DNA of 64,000 nt from Actinophytocola glycyrrhizae. GTDB taxonomy: Bacteria; Actinomycetota; Actinomycetes; Mycobacteriales; Pseudonocardiaceae. Both the position numbers and the translations under genes were made by a program. The first letter of the stretch is position 1. Every line of letters starts with the position of its first letter. Below, piece by piece: positions 25,868-33,788 of this stretch. Location: assembly GCF_042653545.1 (NCBI RefSeq), contig NZ_JBHSIS010000007.1, positions 186,001 to 250,000 on the forward strand, in the 5' to 3' direction. A model generated the notes under the pieces. That model did no database searches, was not told where the DNA came from, and saw nothing but the letters and a program-made list of their open reading frames with translations.

Positions 25868-26949
25868 GCCTCCACCTTCTCCCGGGCCGCCGCGACCAGC
25901 GACTCGTGCGTCGGCGCCGCCGCGACACCGGGGGCGCGCCGGGCCGCGAACTCCTTGCGCAGCACGGGAACGATCTCACCGATCTGGTCGAGCTGCTCGA
26001 GCACGGTCTTCAGCGGCAGCCCCGCGTGGTCGGTCAGGAACAACTGGCGCTGGTAGTCGCCGAAGTGCTCGCGGAACGTCAGCGTCCGGTCGATCACCTG
26101 CTGCGGCGACCCGACGGTCAGCGGCGTCTGCGCCATGAAGTCCTCCAGCGACGGGCCGTGCCCGTACACCGGCGCGTTGTCGAAGTAGGGCCGGAACTCG
26201 TTCACCGCGTCCTGGGAGTTCTTCCTGATGAACACCTGCCCGCCGAGGCCGACGACCGCCTGCTCCGGCGTGCCGTGCCCGTAGTGCGCGAACCGCTCCC
26301 GGTACAGGCCGATCAGCCGCTGGAAGTGGTAGGTCGGCCAGAAGATGTGGTTGGCGAAGAACCCGTCGCCGTAGTAGGCGGCCTGTTCCGCGATCTCGGG
26401 GCTGCGGATGGAGCCGTGCCACACGAACGGGGGCACCCCGTCGAGCGGCCGCGGCGTGGCCGTGAAGCCCTGCAGCGGCGTGCGGAACCGGCCTTCCCAG
26501 TCGACGACGTCCTTGCGCCACAGCTCGTGCAGCAGCGCGTAGTTCTCGATGGCGAGCGGGATGCCCTGGCGGATGTCCTGCCCGAACCACGGGTACACGG
26601 GGCCGGTGTTGCCACGGCCCATCATGACGTCGACGCGCCCGCCCGCCAGGTGCTGGAGCATCGCGAAGTCCTCGGCGATCTTCACCGGGTCGTTCGTGGT
26701 GATCAGCGTCGTCGCGGTGGACAGGATCAGCTTCTCGGTCCTGGCCGCGATGTAGCCGAGCATGGTGGTCGGCGAGGACGGCACGAACGGCGGGTTGTGG
26801 TGCTCGCCGGTCGCGAACACGTCGAGCCCGACCTCTTCGGCCTTGAGCGCGATCGTGACCATGGCCTTGATCCGCTCGTGCTCACTCGGCGTCACGCCGG
26901 TGGTCGGGTCCGTGGTGACGTCCCCGACGGAGAAGATCCCGAACTGCAT
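25864..26949 (-). CDS. LLM-class flavin-dependent monooxygenase (CE1758 family)
   Basis: A 361-residue luciferase-like TIM-barrel monooxygenase using reduced FMN. Typical segments: DVFATGEHHNPPFVPSSP near 48, LSTATTLITTNDPVKIAEDFAMLQHLAGGRVDVMMGRG near 75-110, and PFVWHGSIRSPEIAEQAAYYGDGFFAN. The start at ATG 26949 is preferred over ATG 26958, because GGGAGG then lies nine bases upstream instead of abutting the start. It forms an overlapping pair with its FMN reductase. A perfect dyad (26968-26987) at its 5' end points to regulated expression. The substrate is unknown. Confidence 0.88.
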   Translation of the reverse strand: MQFGIFSVGDVTTDPTTGVTPSEHERIKAMVTIALKAEEVGLDVFATGEHHNPPFVPSSPTTMLGYIAARTEKLILSTATTLITTNDPVKIAEDFAMLQHLAGGRVDVMMGRGNTGPVYPWFGQDIRQGIPLAIENYALLHELWRKDVVDWEGRFRTPLQGFTATPRPLDGVPPFVWHGSIRSPEIAEQAAYYGDGFFANHIFWPTYHFQRLIGLYRERFAHYGHGTPEQAVVGLGGQVFIRKNSQDAVNEFRPYFDNAPVYGHGPSLEDFMAQTPLTVGSPQQVIDRTLTFREHFGDYQRQLFLTDHAGLPLKTVLEQLDQIGEIVPVLRKEFAARRAPGVAAAPTHESLVAAAREKVEA

Positions 26950-26967
26950 CACGCTCATCCTCCCGAA

Positions 26968-26987
26968 GTAGTTGCAAACTCAACTAC
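26968..26987. promoter_or_regulatory. MarR/OhrR-style operator upstream of the LLM/FMN-reductase pair
   Basis: A perfect inverted repeat GTAGTTG-N6-CAACTAC. The AGTTGNNN...CAACT form resembles operators of MarR-family redox regulators. It lies directly upstream of the ribosome site of the monooxygenase gene and overlaps the stop codon region of the upstream PAP2 gene, so the promoter must lie in the PAP2 3' end. The regulator gene is not adjacent. Confidence 0.5.
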
Positions 26988-27648
26988 TGCCTGGAACCGT
27001 ACCCGATGCCCGGGTATTCCCGCCTGTCAGGTGCGCGATCGCAAAGCACGTCGTGAGCCACAGGAGCCCGATCAGCCAACCCGCGAGCACGTCCGAGGGC
27101 CAGTGCACGCCGAGGTAGACGCGGCTGAACCCGACCACGACCACGAGGAACACACCGAGCGCGGCCAGCGCCGTACGCCGCACGGCACCGGGGCGTTCGC
27201 GCACCGCCAGCACGGTGAGCAGCCCGAGGACGGCCATCGAGTTGAGGCTGTGCCCGGACGGGTAGGACCAGCTGTGCACGAACACCACGTGGTCCGACAG
27301 CGCGGGCCGCGGCCGTTCGACGATCGCCTTGAGCACCGGGCCGAGCGCGAGCGCGCCCGCCGAACCGCCGACGACCAGCAGCGAGTCGCCCTTCCTGCCC
27401 CGCCACACCAGCCACGCGCCCGCCGCCAGCGCGATGACGATCAGCGACGGCGTGCTCCCGAAGCGGCTCGCGTTGACCATGACCTCGGTCAGGAACCCGT
27501 TCCGGTGGTCGATCACCTGGTCCCGGAACGGGCCGTCCAGGCCGGCGAGTGCCCTGTGGTGGATCACCGCCTCGGTCAGCACGATCGCGGCCAGCCCGAG
27601 CACGACCACGGCCAGCGCCGCGACGGTGGTCTGCCTTGATCGCGTCAC
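26980..27648 (-). CDS. PAP2-family phosphatase (membrane)
   Basis: A 222-residue integral membrane phosphatase. All three catalytic motifs are present: KAIVERPRP near 110, PSGHS near 130 (catalytic His) and SRVYLGVHWPSDVLAG near 175. Five to six membrane segments surround them. Members dephosphorylate lipid phosphates such as undecaprenyl or phosphatidylglycerol phosphate on the outer face. GTG 27648 was chosen as the start at the hydrophobic N-terminus. It is divergent from the ABC transporter across a region with twin palindromes. Confidence 0.88.
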   Translation of the reverse strand: MTRSRQTTVAALAVVVLGLAAIVLTEAVIHHRALAGLDGPFRDQVIDHRNGFLTEVMVNASRFGSTPSLIVIALAAGAWLVWRGRKGDSLLVVGGSAGALALGPVLKAIVERPRPALSDHVVFVHSWSYPSGHSLNSMAVLGLLTVLAVRERPGAVRRTALAALGVFLVVVVGFSRVYLGVHWPSDVLAGWLIGLLWLTTCFAIAHLTGGNTRASGTVPGSS

Positions 27649-27677
27649 GTCACCAAAGTAGGCGGAGACCGGCAGGC

Positions 27678-27714
27678 TGGCCGATCGGCCACCGGTGGGT
27701 CGGCCGATCGGCCG
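27678..27714. promoter_or_regulatory. Twin 14-bp palindromes in the PAP2/ABC divergent region
   Basis: TGGCCGATCGGCCA (27678-27691) and CGGCCGATCGGCCG (27701-27714) are each perfect palindromes sharing the core GGCCGATCGGCC, with centres 23 bp apart, about two helical turns. This is the form expected for two dimers of a repressor bound side by side between divergent genes. The protein is not identified. Confidence 0.5.
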
Positions 27715-27819
27715 GGGCGTTCCTCGGGGCCATGGCCATCTGCCCGAAGTGCCGGAGCTGCCTTCTCCGCGAAGGTTTCCCCCGGCACACACAGAGCCGC
27801 AGGCAGAGAAGGGACAGAC

Positions 27820-28497
27820 ATGACATCGCTGTTGTCCGGTCGGGGGCTGGTGAAGCGGTACGGCGACGCCTACGCGCTGGCCGGGGTGGACATCGACATC
27901 GCGGCTGGGGAGGTCATCGCGATCGTGGGCCCGTCGGGGTCGGGCAAGACCTCGCTGCTGCACGTGCTGGCGGGCATCCTCAAGTCGGACGAGGGCACGA
28001 TCACCCTTGGCGGGCAACGCGTCGACCAGCTGTCGGAGACCAAGCGCAGCGAACTGCGGCGCACCGAGTTCGGGTTCGTCTTCCAGTCCGGGATGCTGGT
28101 CGCCGAGCTGACCGCGGAGGAGAACGTGGCGTTGCCGCTGCTGCTCGGCGGCCGGGACCGCGGCATGGCGATCGCCACCGCGCGCACCTGGCTCGGCAGG
28201 CTCGGGCTGGCGGGCAAGGAGACCCGCCGTCCCGGCGAGCTGTCCGGTGGCGAGGCGCAGCGTGTCGCGATCGCGCGGGCCATCGCGCACCGGCCGAAGG
28301 TGATCTTCGCCGACGAGCCGACCGGTGCGCTGGACACCAAGACCGGCCACGCGACGATCGGTGCGCTGGTCGACGCCGCCCGCGAGACCGGAGCCGCGGT
28401 GATCGTCGTGACCCACGACCGGGAGATCGCCGCGATGATGCCCCGCACGGTCGCCATCCGCGACGGCCGGATCGAGCAGCCGGTGGCGGTCCAGTGA
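27820..28497 (+). CDS. ABC transporter ATP-binding protein (MacB/LolD type)
   Basis: A 225-residue ATPase. Walker A GPSGSGKTS is near residue 38, the Q-loop in FVFQSGMLVAELT near 88, the signature LSGGEAQRVAIARA near 139 and Walker B VIFADEPTGALD near 159, followed by the switch His in VVTHDRE. MacB-type ATPases power FtsX-like permeases that act on peptides, lipoproteins or antibiotics at the outer membrane face. Its stop overlaps the permease GTG (28494-28497). Confidence 0.93.
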   Translation: MTSLLSGRGLVKRYGDAYALAGVDIDIAAGEVIAIVGPSGSGKTSLLHVLAGILKSDEGTITLGGQRVDQLSETKRSELRRTEFGFVFQSGMLVAELTAEENVALPLLLGGRDRGMAIATARTWLGRLGLAGKETRRPGELSGGEAQRVAIARAIAHRPKVIFADEPTGALDTKTGHATIGALVDAARETGAAVIVVTHDREIAAMMPRTVAIRDGRIEQPVAVQ

Positions 28498-30704
28498 ACC
28501 CCGTTCAGCTGGCCTGGCGCGTGCTGCGCGTCGACCGGCGCACCCAGGTGTCCACCGTGCTGACCGCACTGGGGGTCGCGGTGGCCACCGGGCTGGTGCT
28601 CCTGTTGACGAGCCTCCCGTACGCGACGCAGGCACGCGCGGAGCGGACGCTGTGGCAGGAGGCCACCGGCTACACCGAGTCCGGCGGCCAGGTCAGCTTC
28701 GCCTCCAGCGAGGACCAGGTCGACGGGCAGGTGATCACGCGGGTGGACGTCGCGCCGCTCGTGGACCCGGCCGGGATCGAGCTGCCGGCTGGCATCGACC
28801 GGCTGCCCGCGCCGGGCGAGATGCTGCAGTCGCCGGAGCTGGCGCACCTCGCGTCGGTCAAACCCGCGGCGGAGCTGGCGGACCGGTTCGGTGCGCGGCC
28901 GGCCGGGCTGCTCGGCGAGGACGCGCTGATGTACCCCGAGCAGCTGGTGTTGCTCGTCGGTCACACGCAGGAGACCATGCCCACCAGTGCGGTCGAGCTG
29001 ACCGCGCTCGCGTCGGGGGAGGCGCGGCCGGACGGGCTGCTGACGCTGCTGGCAGGCGTCGGGGTCGTCGTGCTGCTGGTGCCGAGCCTGGTGCTGGTGG
29101 CGTCCGCGTCCCGGCTCACGGCCGCGCGGCGGGAACGTCGTCTGGCGGCCCTTCGGCTCGCCGGTGCGACACCCGCGCAGGTCACCGCCATGGTCGGGGC
29201 CGAGACCGGGCTCGCGGCGGTGGTGGGCGCCGTGCTGGGGGTCGCGATGAGCCCGGTGCTGCACTCGCTGGCGACATGGGTGCCATGGGGCGGTGGCACC
29301 TGGTTCGCGCAGGACTTCATCCTGCCGTGGCCGATCATCGTGCTGGTGGCGGTCGCCGTGCCGGTGCTCGTGGTGGGTGCCGCGGTCGCGGGCCTGCGGC
29401 GGGTGGTGAACACGCCGCTGATGGCGACGGGCGGCCACACCAGCAAGCCGCTCAGCAAGGGACGGCTGCTGATCGTGCCCGTCGCGGTGCTGCTGTTCTT
29501 CGCGTCGCTGTCGATGGCGAAGGAGTCCTCCAGCGCGCTGCTGCCACTGCTGGCCTCGCTCGGGTTCCTCATGTGGTCGCCAACCGTGGTGGGACCGTGG
29601 GTGACCTCGGCACTCGGCGGGGTGTTCACGAAGGTGTGGCGCAAGCCGTCGGCACTGCTGGCGGGGCGGCGGCTGCGGGACGACCCGAAGGCGGCATACC
29701 GGGCGTCGGCCGGTGTGGTGCTGGCCGTGTTCGCCGGATCGATGGCGCTGACGCTGATGCCCAGCCTCGAATCGGAGGCCGGGTACTACAGCCCCTACCG
29801 CGACTCCGTCCTGTACGTCGGCACGGACGCCGAACACGCGCCCGCCGTCGTCGAGAAGGCCGACGAGGGGCTCGAGCGGTACGGGCTCGCGGTGCGGGCC
29901 GCGCAGGTGGGGCAGGTCCAGCTCAAGCAGGGCGAGAACTACCCGCAGGGGTATGTCGTGTCCTGTGCGGACGCCAGGGTGCTGCTGCCGGTGTCGGTCG
30001 ACTGCCGGTCCGAGCCCGCCGTGTACGCGCCGTCGGGCGCCGCGCTCGAGTTCGTGTCGTGGTCGACGGAGTCCACGCCGCAGGGCCCGGCCGAGGAGCT
30101 GAAGCCGTTCGAGGTCACGCCGGTCGCGGCGGCGACGGGCATCGTGCTGATCGACCCGGCGCTGATGCCCGCGGACATCGAACTGTCGAATGTGGACGTC
30201 GCGGTGCCCGGGAACGGCCACGCGCGGGAGTCGGCGCGGACCGCGCTGCTCGCCGCGGCGGGCGGTGCGCAGGTGATCAGCAAGGAGATGAAGCTCGGCG
30301 AGCAGAACGCCGAGCTCGCGGACTTGCGCAGGGTGACGGTGATCGGGCTGGTGACGGCCTCGGTGCTCGGCGGGCTGTCGGCGGCGATCGCGACGGCGGG
30401 TTCGGTGATGGACCGGCGGCGCACGTTCGGTGCGCTGATGGCGGCGGGTACGCCGGTGCACACGCTCGCGCGGGCGCTGCGTGCGGAGGCGGCACTGCCC
30501 GCGCTGGTCGCGACCGTCGGGGCGGGGGCGCTGGGGACCGTCGTCGGGGTCGGGCTGTTCGGGCTGGTGTCGGAGAGCATCCCGGTGTTCAGCCCGTGGC
30601 TGGCCGCGCCGATCGTGCTCGGTGCGCTGGTCGCGTTGCTGGCGGCGTCGGTGTGCTCGCCCGCGCTGAAACGGGTGCGTGCGGAGCCGCTGGCCGACGA
30701 GTGA
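28494..30704 (+). CDS. FtsX-like ABC permease
   Basis: A 736-residue permease with one membrane segment at the N-terminus, a ~150-residue extracellular domain, then groups of three to four segments (LLTLLAGVGVVVLLVPSLVLV and on), a second large extracellular region (about residues 420-580), and a final trio of segments. SRLTAARRERRLAALRLAGATPAQV is the FtsX coupling helix. With the ATPase it forms a mechanotransmitting or antibiotic-type exporter typical of actinobacteria. It starts at GTG overlapping the ATPase stop. A hairpin terminator follows 7 bp after its stop. Confidence 0.88.
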   Translation: MNPVQLAWRVLRVDRRTQVSTVLTALGVAVATGLVLLLTSLPYATQARAERTLWQEATGYTESGGQVSFASSEDQVDGQVITRVDVAPLVDPAGIELPAGIDRLPAPGEMLQSPELAHLASVKPAAELADRFGARPAGLLGEDALMYPEQLVLLVGHTQETMPTSAVELTALASGEARPDGLLTLLAGVGVVVLLVPSLVLVASASRLTAARRERRLAALRLAGATPAQVTAMVGAETGLAAVVGAVLGVAMSPVLHSLATWVPWGGGTWFAQDFILPWPIIVLVAVAVPVLVVGAAVAGLRRVVNTPLMATGGHTSKPLSKGRLLIVPVAVLLFFASLSMAKESSSALLPLLASLGFLMWSPTVVGPWVTSALGGVFTKVWRKPSALLAGRRLRDDPKAAYRASAGVVLAVFAGSMALTLMPSLESEAGYYSPYRDSVLYVGTDAEHAPAVVEKADEGLERYGLAVRAAQVGQVQLKQGENYPQGYVVSCADARVLLPVSVDCRSEPAVYAPSGAALEFVSWSTESTPQGPAEELKPFEVTPVAAATGIVLIDPALMPADIELSNVDVAVPGNGHARESARTALLAAAGGAQVISKEMKLGEQNAELADLRRVTVIGLVTASVLGGLSAAIATAGSVMDRRRTFGALMAAGTPVHTLARALRAEAALPALVATVGAGALGTVVGVGLFGLVSESIPVFSPWLAAPIVLGALVALLAASVCSPALKRVRAEPLADE

Positions 30705-30710
30705 GGACCT

Positions 30711-30749
30711 GGGGAGCGTCCCGCCACCCCCTCGGGTGGGGCGCTCCCC
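30711..30749 (+). terminator. Hairpin terminator after the ABC transporter operon
   Basis: GGGGAGCG (30711-30718) pairs exactly with CGCTCCCC (30742-30749), with additional internal pairing of CACCC/GGGTG. It starts 7 bp after the permease stop. There is no clear U-tract, as is usual in actinobacteria. Confidence 0.65.
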
Positions 30750-30850
30750 GGCCTGGCGGGGCGGTGGGGGCCGGGGGAAGGGTTCGATGGTGTGCCCGGA
30801 CCGCTGTGGCGGCGGGCCGGGCGCCCGTTTCTCGTTGCGGTGGCGGACCT

Positions 30851-31192
30851 TCAGGCCTGCTGCTGGTCGGTCAGTTCGGTCTGCGTGCGCACCAGGATGG
30901 CGTGCGCGTCGACCACCTCACCGGCGAGCAGCAGGTCGGCGGCCAGCCGGACCCCGTCGCACTGCTGCCGGATCCGGCAGCTGTCGCCCAGCGCGGCGGT
31001 GCGGGCCAGTGCGGTGCGAAGGTCGTCGGCGAGGCCGAGGGTGTCGTCCGGCTCCGCGAGCCGGGCAAGCACCTTGTCCACCCCCATGAGCAGGTCGTGC
31101 CCAGCGCGTGGCCGGATGTCCGGGGCGGTCATCACCGTCCGCGGTCCCGGAATCGGTCGGGTGGCGGTCATCTGTGCGGCCTCGATGGCCAT
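30851..31192 (-). CDS. Hypothetical protein, small helical
   Basis: A 113-residue protein, mostly helical after a short Pro-rich start: PRAGHDLLMGVDKVLARLAEPDDTLGLADDLRTALARTAALG and then CRIRQQCDGVRLAADLLLAGEVVDAHAI. Two Cys five residues apart are the only potential metal or redox residues. A GAGGAGG site lies about six bases upstream of ATG 31192, which argues for a real gene. No family is recognised; it is convergent with the ABC operon. Confidence 0.6.
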   Translation of the reverse strand: MAIEAAQMTATRPIPGPRTVMTAPDIRPRAGHDLLMGVDKVLARLAEPDDTLGLADDLRTALARTAALGDSCRIRQQCDGVRLAADLLLAGEVVDAHAILVRTQTELTDQQQA

Positions 31193-31212
31193 GCGGTCCT
31201 CCTCGTCGTTGA

Positions 31213-31407
31213 GGTCTGCCCATCGTTTCCCTCGGCAGGATCGGGCAAAACCTGAAGACATTCCAACGGGTGAACGCCCTCGGCGGCACTCTCCGCGTCC
31301 GGACCGCGACCGGTTCGGTGGAGTACTCCGTGGTCAGCGTCCCGGTCCACCGACACGGTGGTCGGCTGGTGGGCACGATGCACACAGTTGCTCCGGTCGG
31401 GGGGTGA
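31213..31407 (+). pseudogene. Unidentified gene remnant
   Basis: A 64-codon open stretch bounded by TGA at 31210 and TGA at 31405. It reads with coding-like composition (LKTFQRVNALGGTLRVRTATGSVEYSVVSVPVH). The alternating hydrophobic strands resemble the C-terminal beta part of a secreted domain, possibly a sortase, but the catalytic segment is missing, so I do not name it. The first possible start is GTG 31270. It probably is the 3' end of a lost gene that preceded the truncated lipoprotein. Confidence 0.3.
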
Positions 31408-31428
31408 CACGCGGGGAAAGACGTGCGC

Positions 31429-31605
31429 ATGAGGGCGCTGTCGGGGATCTTGCTACTGGCCGCCGGAGCGCCGGCAACCGGGTGCGCCCCCCGTCCAGAA
31501 CCCGCGAGTCCCCCGTCCAGAACCCGCGAGTCCCCTGTTCGGAACCCGCGAGTTCCCCGTTCAGGACCGGCGAGTTGCCCGTTCGCGACTACCCGGGCCC
31601 GTTGA
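31429..31605 (+). pseudogene. Lipoprotein gene start cut by a 22-bp repeat array
   Basis: ATG 31429 with GGGGAAAG upstream begins MRALSGILLLAAGAPATGCAP, a clean lipoprotein signal with lipobox ATGC. Seven codons after the lipobox Cys, the frame enters the 22-bp repeat array and becomes Pro/Arg/Ser low-complexity, stopping at 31605. The signal peptide is too good to be chance, while the rest is repeat-encoded, so the array appears to have replaced or displaced the mature domain. The original lipoprotein is unknown. Confidence 0.5.
31495..31588 (+). repeat. 22-bp tandem repeat array, second locus (4 units)
   Basis: CCCGCGAGT cores start at 31501, 31523 and 31545, with a diverged CCGGCGAGT core at 31567, all 22 bp apart. 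The final unit ends GAGTTGCCCGTTCGC, closely matching the end unit at 21731-21745. Same unit sequence as the arrays at 21.7 kb. It lies within the truncated lipoprotein frame and upstream of the DUF6351 gene. Confidence 0.9.
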
Positions 31606-31625
31606 CCGCCGAATAGGATCCGCCT

Positions 31626-33701
31626 GTGACCCGGATCCCTGCTCGCGTCGCCACCGTCGCGCTCACCGCCGCGCTGGCCATGACGGGACTGACCTCCGCC
31701 ACAGCGGAAAGGCGGCCGGACCTGACGCTCACCGTCGAGTCCAACACCAAACCGGAGTTCGTCAGCGGCGGTGACGTGCTGGTCCGCGTCGAGCACGGTG
31801 ACCGGGTCCGCGTGCGCAGCAACGGCCGCGACGTCACCGGCGCGTTCACCACACAGCCGGACGGCGCACTGCTCGGCGTGGTCCGCGGCCTCCGCGAGGG
31901 CCGCAACACGATCACCGCCACCGCGAGCCGCGGCAGGCACGCCGTCCTGCGCGTGGTGAACCACCCTCGATCCGGCCCGGTGTTCTCCGGCCAGCAGCAG
32001 ACGCCGTTCTACTGCCAGACCGAGGCGTTCGGCCTTGCACCGGCGCGGCAACCGCTGTGTGCGGCCCCGACCGTGGTCACCTACGTCTACCGGACGACCG
32101 GCGGCCGGTTCACACCGCTGGCCAACCCCGGGGACCGGCCGGCCGACCTCGCGTCCGCGTCCGTGGACGGCGTCGCGGTGCCCTACGTCGTGCGGGTCGA
32201 GACCGGCGTCATCGACCGCGCGGTGTACCAGCTCGCGGCCCTGTACGACGGCACGGCCCCGTCGCCGGTCGCGCCCGAGACCGGTTGGAACGGCAGGCTG
32301 GTGTACCACTTCGGCGGCGGCTGCAACGGCGGCTACCGGCAGGGCGGCGGCACCGCGGGCGTGCTCGACGACCTGTTCCTGTCGCAGGGCTACGCGGTCG
32401 CGTCGTCGTCGCTGAACGTGCTGGACAACAACTGCAGCCCGATCATCTCGGCCGAGGCCGCGATGATGGTCAAGGAGCACTTCCAGGAGACCTACGGCCC
32501 GGCGCGGCACACCATCGGCTGGGGCGGCTCCGGCGGCGCCATCCAGCAGTACGACATCGCCGACGCCTACCCCGGCATCCTCGACGGCATCGTCCCCGGC
32601 ATCTCCTACCCGGACCCGCTGACCACGATGGGCCCGGTCAGCGACTGCGGGGTGCTCAACGCGTACTTCGCGAAGGGTGGCTTCACGCCGGAGCAGCAGC
32701 GCGCGGTGTCCGGCTACATCTCCTACAACACGTGCCTGTCGTGGCAGGCCACGTTCCTCAGCCGCGCCACCGCCACCGGCAGCTGCGACCCGATCATCCC
32801 CGTCGAGACGCGGTGGCACGAGGAGACCAACCCCGACGGGCTGCGGTGCGGCGCCGCGGAGCAGTGGGTCAACCAGCTGGGCCGCGACCCGCGCAACGGC
32901 TTCGTCCGCGCGGTGCTGGACAACGTCGGCGTGCAGTACGGCCTCGCCGCGCTTGCGGACGGCACCATCACCCCGGCGCAGTTCGCGGCGCTGAACGCGG
33001 GCGTCGGCGGCTACGACCACGCGGGCCGCCCGATCGCGACCCGCACGTCGGCCGACCCGCGCGGCCTGTCCGCCGCGTACGCGGCGGACCTGGTCAACAG
33101 CGCGGGCCTCGGCCTGCGGTACACGCCGATCATCGACCAGCGCACCTACATGGACCGGCTCACGCCGCTGGCGGACATCCACACGGCCGAGATGTCGTTC
33201 GTCATGCGCGACCGGCTGCGCACGGCCAACGGCACGCACGCGAACCAGGTGATCATCGAGACCGCTCCGGACCCGGCGCAGACCGCCGCCGCGGCCAGGT
33301 ACCAGCTCGACGCCATGGACCGCTGGCTGACCGCCATCGGCGACGACGGCTCCCGCCGCGACAAGGCCGCGAAGGTGATCGCGAACAAGCCGGCCGACCT
33401 GACCGACGGCTGCTACGTGTCCGCGACGGAACGCGTCAGCGAGCCCCTGGCCTACCCGCCGGCCGGCCGGTGCGGGCGGCTGTACCCGATCGGCGCGAAC
33501 CCGCGCCTGGTGGCGGGCGCGGACCTCTCGATGACGACGGCCAAGTGCCGCCTGACCCCGCTGGACTTCGACGACTACCCGGTCACCTTCACCGACGGCG
33601 AGAAGGCCCTGCTGCGCAAGGCATTCCCGACCGGCGTGTGCGACTGGTCCCGCAAGGGCGTGGGCGAACGCGACCCGCGCGGCGTCTGGCGGACCTATTA
33701 G
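31626..33701 (+). CDS. Secreted DUF6351 (tannase/esterase-like) protein
   Basis: A 691-residue secreted protein: signal peptide ending near ALAMTGLTSATA, a beta domain, then a large alpha/beta-hydrolase-like domain. HFGGGCNGGY near 222, GWGGSGGAIQQYDIADAYPG near 299 (a G-x-S-G-G elbow) and GISYPDP follow the layout of tannase/feruloyl-esterase relatives. Several Cys pairs suggest disulfides. I assign it to DUF6351 from the overall pattern; the substrate is unknown. GTG 31626 is the start; it follows the repeat array by about 40 bp, which may affect its promoter. Confidence 0.8.
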   Translation: MTRIPARVATVALTAALAMTGLTSATAERRPDLTLTVESNTKPEFVSGGDVLVRVEHGDRVRVRSNGRDVTGAFTTQPDGALLGVVRGLREGRNTITATASRGRHAVLRVVNHPRSGPVFSGQQQTPFYCQTEAFGLAPARQPLCAAPTVVTYVYRTTGGRFTPLANPGDRPADLASASVDGVAVPYVVRVETGVIDRAVYQLAALYDGTAPSPVAPETGWNGRLVYHFGGGCNGGYRQGGGTAGVLDDLFLSQGYAVASSSLNVLDNNCSPIISAEAAMMVKEHFQETYGPARHTIGWGGSGGAIQQYDIADAYPGILDGIVPGISYPDPLTTMGPVSDCGVLNAYFAKGGFTPEQQRAVSGYISYNTCLSWQATFLSRATATGSCDPIIPVETRWHEETNPDGLRCGAAEQWVNQLGRDPRNGFVRAVLDNVGVQYGLAALADGTITPAQFAALNAGVGGYDHAGRPIATRTSADPRGLSAAYAADLVNSAGLGLRYTPIIDQRTYMDRLTPLADIHTAEMSFVMRDRLRTANGTHANQVIIETAPDPAQTAAAARYQLDAMDRWLTAIGDDGSRRDKAAKVIANKPADLTDGCYVSATERVSEPLAYPPAGRCGRLYPIGANPRLVAGADLSMTTAKCRLTPLDFDDYPVTFTDGEKALLRKAFPTGVCDWSRKGVGERDPRGVWRTY

Positions 33702-33788
33702 CGGGACGGGGCGCCGGCACGGGCGCATCGGGTGATCGTGGCCGGTTGACGAGTTTCGGTGCCAGGACATCCGGGGAACCTCGTTGTC

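Noticed and set aside
27732..27830. A start with CPKCRSC that could be a small zinc ribbon protein before the ABC genes
   Set aside because: No ribosome site; the frame runs into the overlapping ATPase gene in another frame and loses coding character after about 15 residues.
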